Part shown: piece after piece, positions 8,882 to 15,114 of the stretch
Layout of the letters: every line of letters starts with the position of its first letter
Numbering within the stretch: the first letter of the stretch is position 1
Notes under the pieces: model-generated
Seen by the model: the letters and a program-made list of their open reading frames with translations, nothing else
Database searches by the model: none
What the model was told of the DNA's origin: nothing
Origin: Paracoccaceae bacterium
GTDB taxonomy: Bacteria > Pseudomonadota > Alphaproteobacteria > Rhodobacterales > Rhodobacteraceae
DNA: 15,591 bases
Direction of reading: 5' to 3'
Assembly (NCBI GenBank): GCA_009920815.1
Contig: RFZH01000029.1
Location: 1-15,591, forward strand
Program-made: the position numbers and the translations under genes

Positions 8882-8913
8882 CTGGTATAATTTTGTCAGG
8901 TAAACTGGACTTA
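8882..8913 (+). promoter_or_regulatory. Diverged paired repeat just upstream of tauR, possible TauR autoregulatory site
   Basis: On the plus strand CTGGTATAA (8882-8890) and CTGGACTTA (8905-8913) start 23 bases apart, the same period as the pairs near xsc and tpa. The second copy is close to the half site CTGGACYTAA, while the first is degenerate. The pair abuts the tauR start codon and is oriented away from tauR, toward the XRE regulator gene. Binding here would probably block tauR expression or influence the divergent gene. The first half site also reads as an extended -10 sequence. Confidence 0.5.
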
Positions 8914-8994
8914 TCAATTTGCGTGAATAGGGGTGAGCACGCCCGTTAACCATAAATTAATATAAACCTATACGTGTAAGTAAAATTATACCAA
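8883..8994. repeat. Perfect 12-base inverted repeat, arms 100 bases apart
   Basis: TGGTATAATTTT at 8883-8894 is repeated in exact reverse complement (AAAATTATACCA) at 8983-8994. The offset between arms is exactly 100 bases. The left arm overlaps the repeat pair next to tauR. The right arm, read on the minus strand, is an extended -10 sequence for tauR. Between the arms the DNA becomes AT-rich from about 8940 onwards. The repeat is directly visible; its role is inferred. Confidence 0.6.
8986..8994 (-). promoter_or_regulatory. Candidate extended -10 element for tauR
   Basis: Read on the minus strand, the bases TGGTATAAT match an extended -10 element (TGn followed by TATAAT). No good -35 hexamer lies 17 bases upstream, which extended -10 promoters can tolerate. 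Transcription would begin near 8979 and leave a leader of about 100 bases before tauR, with the paired repeat at 8882-8913 inside it. This is a sequence match only. Confidence 0.4.
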
Positions 8995-9123
8995 TATGTT
9001 AATCAAAGATAAAATTATGATAATAATTAGTTGTGAGCGTGGTATTTTCCACAGCAGTGATATATCTATGGTAGAAATATTAATACCATCAATGATTGTT
9101 TTGTGCTGGTGGGGGTTGAATTA

Positions 9124-9939
9124 TTGAACACAGAAAACGACGTCATTTCGACACATTTGATTTTTGGAAAGAACCTCAGGGAATTGTGCCGCAGGGTTGG
9201 GACGATAGCAGAGGTGGCAGATGCACTGGACATAAACCGCGTCCAAATGAACCGTATCCTGAACGGCGAGAGTTTTCCAAAACCCGGCCTGCTCAAACGC
9301 ATTTGTGATTATTTTTCTGTCGACGCGCGTATTTTGTTAAAGCCCCTGTCTGTGCTTGAAGCCGAGGAACATCAGGTCGGACAACCAAATTATAAGACCA
9401 TTCTTGATTATGCGCTATATGGGCGGAATTATTTTATTGAACAGGATGGGCTAACAGACATTTTGCCAAACGGAATTCATTTATTGATGCGCCCGTCGTT
9501 TATGTGGCGAAATGAGATTTGGGTGGGCTTGTTGCGTATTTTTGACCGCGATGGCACAAGGTTCATGCGCGGCATTGACCCTGTTGCCCCTGGCATGGTG
9601 CGTTCCGATTTAACGCCAATATGTGTCCGCGAATATCGGGGAACTTTGTTAAAATCGACCGAAGCTTTGTCAATTTTTTATGCAATGCGGATGCCGAACA
9701 CAGTTTTAGGTGTTGATCATTTCTCTATACGATCGTGGTCTTCGCATGGATGTTTGCTGGGGCGCTGTATGATCATGAGCAATGCAAACCCAATCGGCAA
9801 AAATGTGGTGCCCTTGATTTTACAACCTCTTGAACAAAACACGTCAGAAATTTTAAGGGCGGCGCGGCTGTCAGGCTTTAGATCGCTGGATGACATACCA
9901 CGGCGCTATCGCGAATATTTGAAATCGGACGGCCTGTAA
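9124..9939 (+). CDS. XRE-family helix-turn-helix regulator with unknown C-terminal domain
   Basis: An N-terminal Cro/C1-type helix-turn-helix spans about residues 15-73 (FGKNLRELCRRVGTIAEVAD, then ALDINRVQMNRILNG). The remaining 200 residues form no domain I recognise. They contain aromatic-rich segments such as LLMRPSFMWRNEIWVGLLRI that look like a small ligand-sensing beta/alpha domain. I recall similar proteins with the THLIFGKNLR start as common in Rhodobacteraceae, but without a defined function. Start choice is uncertain. TTG at 9124 follows GGGGG (9111-9115) by 8 bases and is preferred; an in-frame GTG at 9103 has no ribosome binding site. The gene is divergent from tauR and convergent with tpa, so a regulatory role in taurine use is plausible but unproven. 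Confidence 0.75.
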   Translation: MNTENDVISTHLIFGKNLRELCRRVGTIAEVADALDINRVQMNRILNGESFPKPGLLKRICDYFSVDARILLKPLSVLEAEEHQVGQPNYKTILDYALYGRNYFIEQDGLTDILPNGIHLLMRPSFMWRNEIWVGLLRIFDRDGTRFMRGIDPVAPGMVRSDLTPICVREYRGTLLKSTEALSIFYAMRMPNTVLGVDHFSIRSWSSHGCLLGRCMIMSNANPIGKNVVPLILQPLEQNTSEILRAARLSGFRSLDDIPRRYREYLKSDGL

Positions 9940-9941
9940 TT

Positions 9942-9966
9942 TGGGCGCAGGTTTGACCCGCGCCCA
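9942..9966. terminator. Hairpin between convergent regulator and tpa genes, probable two-way terminator
   Basis: TGGGCGC (9942-9948) and GCGCCCA (9960-9966) form a 7-base GC-rich stem. After one A/C mismatch, GGT and ACC extend it to a tight TTG loop. The element lies in the 33-base gap between two convergent genes, where a shared terminator is expected. The T-runs on either side are weak (ATTTTAT on the plus strand), so efficiency is uncertain. Confidence 0.6.
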
Positions 9967-9972
9967 GGTATT

Positions 9973-11358
9973 TTATCCAAAGACTTTTGTCAGCGCTTTG
10001 TCGACCGCATTGGTGATGTTGTCGATATCGTCGGCGGTTGAAATCAAAGCTGGGCTAAAACATAGCGTGTTGTTTAGACCAGGAAGCGACCGATTCGTCG
10101 CGCCAATGATGACGCCTTGTGCGCCACAATCGGCCACCACCGCTTGAACCATTTTTTCATCTGCGGCTTCTTTGGTGAGACGATCTGCAACCAATTCTGC
10201 ACCACAGAATAGCCCTTTTCCGCGGACCTGTCCGATCACAGCGTGCTTTTCCGCGAGCGCGTTCAGATTGTCTAGCATTCGCGCACCCATCTTAACGGTA
10301 TTTTCCAAAAGGTTTTCGTCTTCGATGATGCGCATGTTTTCTAATGCCGCCGCTGGTCCCGCTGTGCAGCCCCCGAATGTAGAGATATCGCGGAAATAGT
10401 TCATTGGATCGCTTGCGTCGTCCTTGAACATGTCAAAGACTTCTTCAGTCGTGACCAAACAAGCAATCGCCGCATATCCAGAGGCAACGCCTTTTGCCAT
10501 AGTGACCATATCTGGCTTGATGCCATAGTGCTGATAACCGAACCAAGTGCCTGTACGACCGACGCCGCAAACGACTTCGTCAATGTGTAAGAGGATGTCA
10601 TACTTTTTGCAGATTTCTTGAACGCGCTCCCAATAACCTGGGGGTGGGGTAATCACACCACCGCCGGCAGTCACTGGTTCAAGACACAACGCGCCAACTG
10701 TGTCTGGACCTTCGGCCAAGATCACTTCTTCGATCGCGTCTGCCGCACGCTTGCCGTATTCTTCTCCACTTAAATCCCATTGTGCGCGGTACTCCAAGCA
10801 ATGCGGCACACGCACAAAACCAGGTGTGAATGGACCGTACTGCGCGTTCCGTTCATCTTGACCGCCTGCGGATAGACAGCTGATAGTTGTTCCATGATAA
10901 TCGCGCTCACGGTACAAGACTTTGTGCTTTTTGCCGCCAAAACGTTTGTGTGCGATCTGGCGGACCATCTTAAACGCCTTCTCGTTCGCTTCAGAGCCCG
11001 AGTTGCAGTAATAAACACGTGTCAGGCCGGGCATTTTTTCAATTAAGCGCTCAGCAAATAATGCACCCGGGATTGATCCGGCTGATCCTGCAAAATAGTT
11101 GATTTTCACTAATTGGTCACGCACTGCGTCTGCGATTTCTGTGCGGCCATATCCAACGTTCACCGTCCAAACACCCCCTGACACAGCGTCGAGGTATTCT
11201 TTGCCTTTTTGATCCCAGACACGCATGCCTTTTCCTTCGACGATGACGCGGGGTTCGCCCGTCTCAAAGGGTTTGTGTTGTGTGAGATGGTGCCAAATGT
11301 GCGCGCGGTCAGCTTCGACAACATGAGAGATGTCATTTTCTCGGATTACGGTGTTCAT
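9973..11358 (-). CDS. tpa: Taurine-pyruvate aminotransferase Tpa
   Basis: This 461-residue class III aminotransferase should transfer the amino group of taurine to pyruvate, making sulfoacetaldehyde for Xsc and L-alanine. PLP-binding elements are visible: GSEAN (121-125), HIDEV with D260, and the Schiff-base lysine K289 in DMVTMAKGVASGYAA. Family length and N-terminus (HKPFETGEPRVIVEGKGMRV) fit Tpa. Other omega-amino acid:pyruvate transaminases have the same fold, so the substrate is decided by context: xsc, tauR and tauABC lie on either side. The ATG at 11358 follows AAGGA by about 9 bases. The promoter lies in the tpa-tauA gap, where a strong paired repeat (11445-11476) points toward tpa. 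It ends against the XRE gene with a shared hairpin. Confidence 0.95.
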   Translation of the reverse strand: MNTVIRENDISHVVEADRAHIWHHLTQHKPFETGEPRVIVEGKGMRVWDQKGKEYLDAVSGGVWTVNVGYGRTEIADAVRDQLVKINYFAGSAGSIPGALFAERLIEKMPGLTRVYYCNSGSEANEKAFKMVRQIAHKRFGGKKHKVLYRERDYHGTTISCLSAGGQDERNAQYGPFTPGFVRVPHCLEYRAQWDLSGEEYGKRAADAIEEVILAEGPDTVGALCLEPVTAGGGVITPPPGYWERVQEICKKYDILLHIDEVVCGVGRTGTWFGYQHYGIKPDMVTMAKGVASGYAAIACLVTTEEVFDMFKDDASDPMNYFRDISTFGGCTAGPAAALENMRIIEDENLLENTVKMGARMLDNLNALAEKHAVIGQVRGKGLFCGAELVADRLTKEAADEKMVQAVVADCGAQGVIIGATNRSLPGLNNTLCFSPALISTADDIDNITNAVDKALTKVFG

Positions 11359-11444
11359 TGGGTTGATCCTTTTTAAACATAGAGCGCTCTCCGCGCACTG
11401 TATGAACTATTGCAACCTATTGTCGTTAAACGCACGCCAGAGAA

Positions 11445-11476
11445 TAGGGCCAGTTTTTTGCATGATTTAGGTCCAG
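11445..11476 (-). promoter_or_regulatory. Probable TauR operator between tpa and tauA (paired direct repeat)
   Basis: On the minus strand CTGGACCTAA and then CTGGCCCTAT start 23 bases apart. The first copy fits CTGGACYTAA completely. The pair is almost identical to the one before xsc, including the shared TTT/AAA run next to the second half site. It is oriented toward tpa (start 11358, about 90-120 bases away) and lies about 245 bases before tauA, so it may serve both divergent operons. Confidence 0.74.
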
Positions 11477-11553
11477 TGGGCTAGGCCTGAAATTAGGGGA
11501 GCGGAGTCAAGATGTTGATAATAGTTGCAAAAATATAAAATTCTTAATCTTTC

Positions 11554-11565
11554 GTTTTGCAAAAC
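11554..11565. repeat. 12-base perfect palindrome in the tauA leader
   Basis: GTTTTGCAAAAC is perfectly self-complementary. Its TTTTGCAA portion is also the inverse of TTGCAAAA at 11525-11532, so the two flank the AT-rich candidate tauA promoter. It could be an operator for another regulator, or a chance AT-rich palindrome. Confidence 0.4.
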
Positions 11566-11721
11566 CAGTCGTCTGCATTCAGAAATTGAGAATTTCACGC
11601 AGAAAAGAGTTGATCCAAAATCTGAAATAGGGTCGGATCAGGCATGACCAATCGATGGTCGATCGCGTCGCCGCTGGTTGGCGCAAAGCTTCGAAAAGAA
11701 AGCACGACAAGGGAGTTTATG

Positions 11722-12723
11722 ATGAAAACTACAAAGAAAATTCTATCCACTACAGCTGCTCTGGCGCTTATGGCGTCTGCCCAGATGGCAAGCGCAGCTG
11801 ACGAAATCACAGTTGCCTATTTCCTTGAGTGGCCAATGCCATTTGAATACGCAAAACAAATGGGCACATACGACCAAGAGATGGGCGTAAAAATCAACTG
11901 GGTTAGCTTTGATTCGGGCGTGAAAATGTCTGCTGCGATGGCCTCTGGTGATGTTCAGCTGTCCGTAAGCCAAGGTGTCCCACCTTTCGTTGTCGCAACA
12001 TCTGCTGGTCAAGATCTACAAATCCTAGACGTCGCTGTTAGCTATGCAGACAATGACAACTGTGTCGTTCGTGCAGACCTAGAGATCGATAAAGACAGTG
12101 CTGGCGAATTGGCTGGCAAAAAAGTGGCCGTACCGCTGGGTACAGCAGCGCATTATGGTTTCCTGAAGCAAATGTCACACTTTGGTGTTGACGTCGGTTC
12201 GATGGAAGTCGTCGACATGGATCCACCAGACGGTGCCGCCGCGATTGCACAAGGCGCTGTCGATATGTTCTGCGGCTGGGGCGGTTCTTTGCGTCGTGCG
12301 AAAGAACATGGCAACGTTTTGTTGACCGGTGCCGAAAAAGAAGCGCTGGGCATTCTGGTGTTTGACGTGACTTCTGGCCCTGCGGGCTGGGTTGCTGAAA
12401 ACAGCGATTTGGTTGCAAAGTTCTTGAAAGTGACCGCAGATGCAAACGCAATGTGGGCTGACAGCGCAAACCACGCGAAAATGTTGCCAGTCATTGCAAA
12501 AGATGCCGGTATGGACGAACAAGCAACTGCGGACACCATGGCAACATTCGTGTTCCCAACTGTTGATGAACAGCTATCCGCCAAATGGCTTGGCGGCGGT
12601 GCACAAGACTTTATGAAAGGTGTTGCAGACGTATTTGTTGGTGCAAAGTCTATCGACTCTGCATTGGACAGCTATGCGGGTGCTGTAAACACTGGTCCTT
12701 TGGCCGCAGCCAAAGGCATGTAA
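11722..12723 (+). CDS. tauA: Taurine-binding periplasmic protein TauA
   Basis: The 333-residue protein has a clear Sec signal peptide: MKTTKK, a hydrophobic core (residues 7-20) and a cleavage site around ASA-ADEI (residue 25). No lipobox cysteine is present, so it should be a free periplasmic protein. The mature part fits the NMT1/TauA/SsuA type of ABC substrate-binding proteins (ITVAYFLEWPMPFEYAKQMG; later GKKVAVPLGTAAHYGFL). Neighbours tauB, tauC, tpa and xsc decide for taurine over other sulfonates. The frame is open upstream to 11644, but AAGGGAG (11709-11715) lies 6 bases before the ATG at 11722, and only this start exposes the signal peptide. A neighbouring ATG at 11719 is possible. 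A hairpin after the gene probably stabilises or limits its transcript relative to tauBC. Confidence 0.94.
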   Translation: MKTTKKILSTTAALALMASAQMASAADEITVAYFLEWPMPFEYAKQMGTYDQEMGVKINWVSFDSGVKMSAAMASGDVQLSVSQGVPPFVVATSAGQDLQILDVAVSYADNDNCVVRADLEIDKDSAGELAGKKVAVPLGTAAHYGFLKQMSHFGVDVGSMEVVDMDPPDGAAAIAQGAVDMFCGWGGSLRRAKEHGNVLLTGAEKEALGILVFDVTSGPAGWVAENSDLVAKFLKVTADANAMWADSANHAKMLPVIAKDAGMDEQATADTMATFVFPTVDEQLSAKWLGGGAQDFMKGVADVFVGAKSIDSALDSYAGAVNTGPLAAAKGM

Positions 12724-12741
12724 TCCTACTCTTATGACATT

Positions 12742-12772
12742 GGGCAGGGGTCTAAAAACCCTTGCCCTTTTT
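12742..12772 (+). terminator. Strong hairpin with T-run between tauA and tauB (partial terminator or mRNA stabiliser)
   Basis: GGGCAGGGGT (12742-12751) pairs with ACCCTTGCCC (12758-12767) over ten bases with a single G-T wobble, around the loop CTAAAA. Five T bases follow (12768-12772). This has the form of a rho-independent terminator, yet it lies inside the tauABC operon only about 20 bases before tauB. Such elements after binding-protein genes commonly lower expression of the downstream membrane components. Confidence 0.85.
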
Positions 12773-12792
12773 GCAAACTTGAAAGGTCGAAG

Positions 12793-13599
12793 ATGAGCGG
12801 TTTGTCGATCAACAATATTTCTATGCGTTTCGATTTGCCGAATGGCGGATCCGTTCAAGCATTGAAAAATGTTACTTTGAACCTGCGCCCGGGTGAACTG
12901 ATGTCGGTCTTGGGGCCGTCGGGCTGTGGTAAAACCACACTGTTGAATATCGTGGCTGGCTTTTTGGCGCCAACCGAGGGAAAAATTGAACTTAATGGTA
13001 ACCACGTTACGGGCCCAAGTGCCGAGCGCGGTATGGTTTTCCAACAAGGCGCTCTTTTCGAATGGATGAGTGTGCGCGACAACGTTGGCTTTGGTCCCCG
13101 TATGAAAGGTGCCAACAAAGCCGAGACCCGTGAAAAGGTCGACCATCTTTTGGATGTCGTTGGTTTGGGCGATTTCAAAGAGAAAGCTGTTTATGAATTA
13201 TCTGGTGGTATGCAGCAACGTGTTGCTTTGGCGCGGTGTTTGGCAAATGATCCAGACGTCATTTTGATGGACGAACCACTGGGTGCGCTGGATGCTTTGA
13301 CCCGCGAAAAAATGCAGTCGTTGGTTTTGAAGCTTTGGAAAGAAACAGGAAAAACCATCATTCTGATTACCCACTCAGTTGAAGAGGCGTTGTTGCTGGG
13401 TGAACGTTTGTTGGTCATGGCACCGCGTCCTGGCCGTATTCATCGTGAATATCGCCTGCCGTTTGCGGATCTTGGCGTCGGGCAAGATCTGCGTGAAGTC
13501 AAAAAACACCCTGATTACGCCAAAACACGCGAAGAAATTTTAAGCATGATTTGGGACATGGAAGAAGAAATTATGGGCAGATCGGAGACAGCGCAATGA
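12793..13599 (+). CDS. tauB: Taurine ABC transporter ATP-binding protein TauB
   Basis: The 268-residue ATPase energises taurine import from the cytoplasmic side. All standard ABC motifs are intact: Walker A GPSGCGKTT (41-49), Q-loop in MVFQQGALFEW (Q84/Q85), signature LSGGMQQRVALAR (136-148), Walker B VILMDE (156-161) and the H-loop histidine H194 in LITHSVEEA. The sequence belongs to the nitrate/sulfonate/taurine (TauB/SsuB) branch; the neighbours make taurine the likely substrate. The start ATG follows GAAAGG (12781-12786) by 6 bases and lies about 20 bases after the tauA hairpin. The stop overlaps the tauC start by 4 bases (ATGA), so the two are translationally coupled. Confidence 0.94.
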   Translation: MSGLSINNISMRFDLPNGGSVQALKNVTLNLRPGELMSVLGPSGCGKTTLLNIVAGFLAPTEGKIELNGNHVTGPSAERGMVFQQGALFEWMSVRDNVGFGPRMKGANKAETREKVDHLLDVVGLGDFKEKAVYELSGGMQQRVALARCLANDPDVILMDEPLGALDALTREKMQSLVLKLWKETGKTIILITHSVEEALLLGERLLVMAPRPGRIHREYRLPFADLGVGQDLREVKKHPDYAKTREEILSMIWDMEEEIMGRSETAQ

Positions 13600-14933
13600 A
13601 CGTTATTTCGATGTTGTGGAACGAATTGGTCGCAATCACCATCCAATTCATTGCGTCTCTGCCTTACTTTGCAGCATATATCGGGATCATCCTTGCGACG
13701 CTCGCGGTTTGGCGCGTCGTCAAACGGTCCTTAACACCCAAAAAAGATTTTGGATCATTAAAAACAGTGACATTTGGCGATGAAAGCGCCGTGTCTTCGA
13801 ACTTTGTCGCTTCGGTGGTTTCTGTCGTACTGATTTTTTTGATTTGGGGGTCATTCACTGGCTCTCGGTTTGTGCCATCGTTCTTGCATATGCCCGGTGC
13901 TTTTTCGGGCGAGCTGACATTCACCTATACCGCTGAGAATGCGGAAGGTGTTCAGGATGATGCTGAGGTTCGTGTTATCGTTCATAAGCTCGGCGAAGAA
14001 CCAACTTTGCCACAGATCGAAATTGGCGAAGGATGGGCGAAAAATGACGTATTGGCCGTACAAACCTATCGCAGTAAATTGTTGTTATGGGACAAAAATG
14101 ACGATTTTGATCGCAAAGCCGGTGCAAAAATTGTTTCGATCAATGGCCAAGCAATGACACCTGGTAGCTCTTTAGAGATAGCAAATGGTCGGGTTGCAGT
14201 TACTGACAAAGGAACGATCAATGTTGAGCCAGCGACAGGTTGGCAGATGGAACCCATCTGGTTGCCTGCACCCGAAAGCGTTTTTGTATTCCGCTTGGGT
14301 CAAATTTGGTCAGAAGGATATAAAAACTATTCACTGGGCGAACACCTGGGATATTCGCTGTTCCGCGTTGTGGTCGGCTTTCTATTTGGGGCTCTTATCG
14401 GCATTCCGCTTGGCTATGCTATGGGGTTGAACGATTGGTTCCGTGGTTGGTTTGATCCGATTGTTGAATTTATGCGCCCTGTGCCACCGCTTGCGCTGAT
14501 CCCGCTGATCATCATCTGGTTTGGTATCGGCGAAGTGGGCAAGGTAATCTTGCTAACCCTTGCGGCGCTATGGATCATGACGATTGCCGCGCGCGCGGGT
14601 GTATCGGGCGTACGCATTTCAAAGGTGCATGCCGCCTATTCACTGGGCGCGAGCAAATGGCAAATCATGCGGTTCGTGATTATCCCGAACTCATTACCTG
14701 AAATCTTTACGGGTGCCCGCGTTGCGATGGGGGTCTGTTGGGGAACCGTTGTTGCTGCTGAATTGGTGGCTGCGGAAAAGGGCATTGGGATGATGATTAT
14801 GACAGCATCTAAATTCCAACAAACCGATATCGTTATTCTTGGAATTGTGATCATCGGGATCATTGGGTTTGGCATCGATATGTTCGTGCGCTGGCTAGAA
14901 CGTGTCTTGGTGCCGTGGAAAGGCCGCGGGTAA
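13596..14933 (+). CDS. tauC: Taurine ABC transporter permease TauC with inserted periplasmic domain
   Basis: The C-terminal half (about residues 222-445) is a normal TauC/SsuC-type permease. It begins with IWLPAPESVF and carries the EAA-type coupling loop AAYSLGASKWQIMRF (346-360) and five or so membrane segments. The whole protein is about 445 residues, against roughly 280 for standard TauC. The extra part holds a first membrane segment (about 12-38), a basic loop (RVVKRSLTPKK), a second segment (about 70-88), and a soluble, strand-rich stretch of about 120 residues (99-221). By the positive-inside rule that stretch should lie in the periplasm, where TauA docks. The frame is open 15 codons upstream, but the ATG at 13596, overlapping the tauB stop as ATGA, is the natural start. 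A strong terminator follows. The transport role is well supported; the added domain is unexplained. Confidence 0.92.
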   Translation: MNVISMLWNELVAITIQFIASLPYFAAYIGIILATLAVWRVVKRSLTPKKDFGSLKTVTFGDESAVSSNFVASVVSVVLIFLIWGSFTGSRFVPSFLHMPGAFSGELTFTYTAENAEGVQDDAEVRVIVHKLGEEPTLPQIEIGEGWAKNDVLAVQTYRSKLLLWDKNDDFDRKAGAKIVSINGQAMTPGSSLEIANGRVAVTDKGTINVEPATGWQMEPIWLPAPESVFVFRLGQIWSEGYKNYSLGEHLGYSLFRVVVGFLFGALIGIPLGYAMGLNDWFRGWFDPIVEFMRPVPPLALIPLIIIWFGIGEVGKVILLTLAALWIMTIAARAGVSGVRISKVHAAYSLGASKWQIMRFVIIPNSLPEIFTGARVAMGVCWGTVVAAELVAAEKGIGMMIMTASKFQQTDIVILGIVIIGIIGFGIDMFVRWLERVLVPWKGRG

Positions 14934-14951
14934 TACCTGTGATCGCAGATC

Positions 14952-14970
14952 GCCAAAGCCAAACTTTGGC
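14952..14970 (+). repeat. Short hairpin just before the tauC terminator
   Basis: GCCAAAG (14952-14958) and CTTTGGC (14964-14970) form a perfect 7-base stem around CCAAA, about 18 bases after the tauC stop and immediately before the terminator stem. It has no T-run of its own on the plus strand. On the minus strand it follows directly after the T-run of the next hairpin. Confidence 0.6.
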
Positions 14971-15010
14971 AAAAAAGCGTCGACCCTCCTTCCTGGTCGG
15001 CGCTTTTTTT
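14971..15010 (+). terminator. Rho-independent terminator of the tauABC operon
   Basis: AAAAAAGCGTCGACC (14971-14985) pairs with GGTCGGCGCTTTTTT (14995-15009) over fifteen bases with one T-G wobble, around a nine-base loop, and ends in seven T bases. The A-run on the left means it could also stop transcripts coming from the right. It separates the taurine transporter operon from the fds operon. Confidence 0.92.
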
Positions 15011-15039
15011 ATCCACAGATCGATAGGTAAAAACTATTG

Positions 15040-15059
15040 AATAACGAAAAATCGTTATT
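15040..15059. promoter_or_regulatory. Palindromic operator candidate before fdsG
   Basis: AATAACGA (15040-15047) and TCGTTATT (15052-15059) are perfect inverted arms around AAAA. The element lies about 65 bases before fdsG. A TGGTATAAC sequence (15066-15074) could be an extended -10 element just downstream, which would place the palindrome over the -35 region. This is a typical position for a regulator of the fds operon; the regulator is unknown. Confidence 0.5.
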
Positions 15060-15114
15060 GAAATTTGGTATAACTTGCGGCATTCGGGGATCAGAATTCG
15101 AACAAGGATCCGAC

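Larger units (their letters stand above)
11359..11721. other. Divergent regulatory region between tpa and tauA, no gene
   Basis: The 363 bases hold no convincing coding frame. They contain the probable TauR operator at 11445-11476, a 12-base palindrome at 11554-11565, and AT-rich DNA near 11515-11550. TTGATA (11515-11520) and TAAAAT (11536-11541), 15 bases apart, could form a suboptimal promoter for tauA. It would leave a leader of about 175 bases. That leader holds short inverted repeats, such as TGATCC...GGATCA (near 11611-11640) and GACCA...TGGTC (near 11646-11660). An AAGGGAG ribosome binding site lies at 11709-11715. The promoter calls are tentative. Confidence 0.6.

Noticed and set aside
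9973..11358. tpa as a generic beta-alanine or GABA aminotransferase
   Set aside because: The fold is shared, but its location with tauABC, tauR and xsc makes taurine the clear substrate choice.
11644..11721. N-terminal extension of tauA to the upstream ATG at 11644
   Set aside because: It would bury the signal peptide, and the ribosome binding site AAGGGAG sits 6 bases before the ATG at 11722.
12574..13146. Minus-strand open frame of 190 codons
   Set aside because: It is antisense to the 3' end of tauA and the 5' part of tauB, whose motifs are intact; no start signal supports it.
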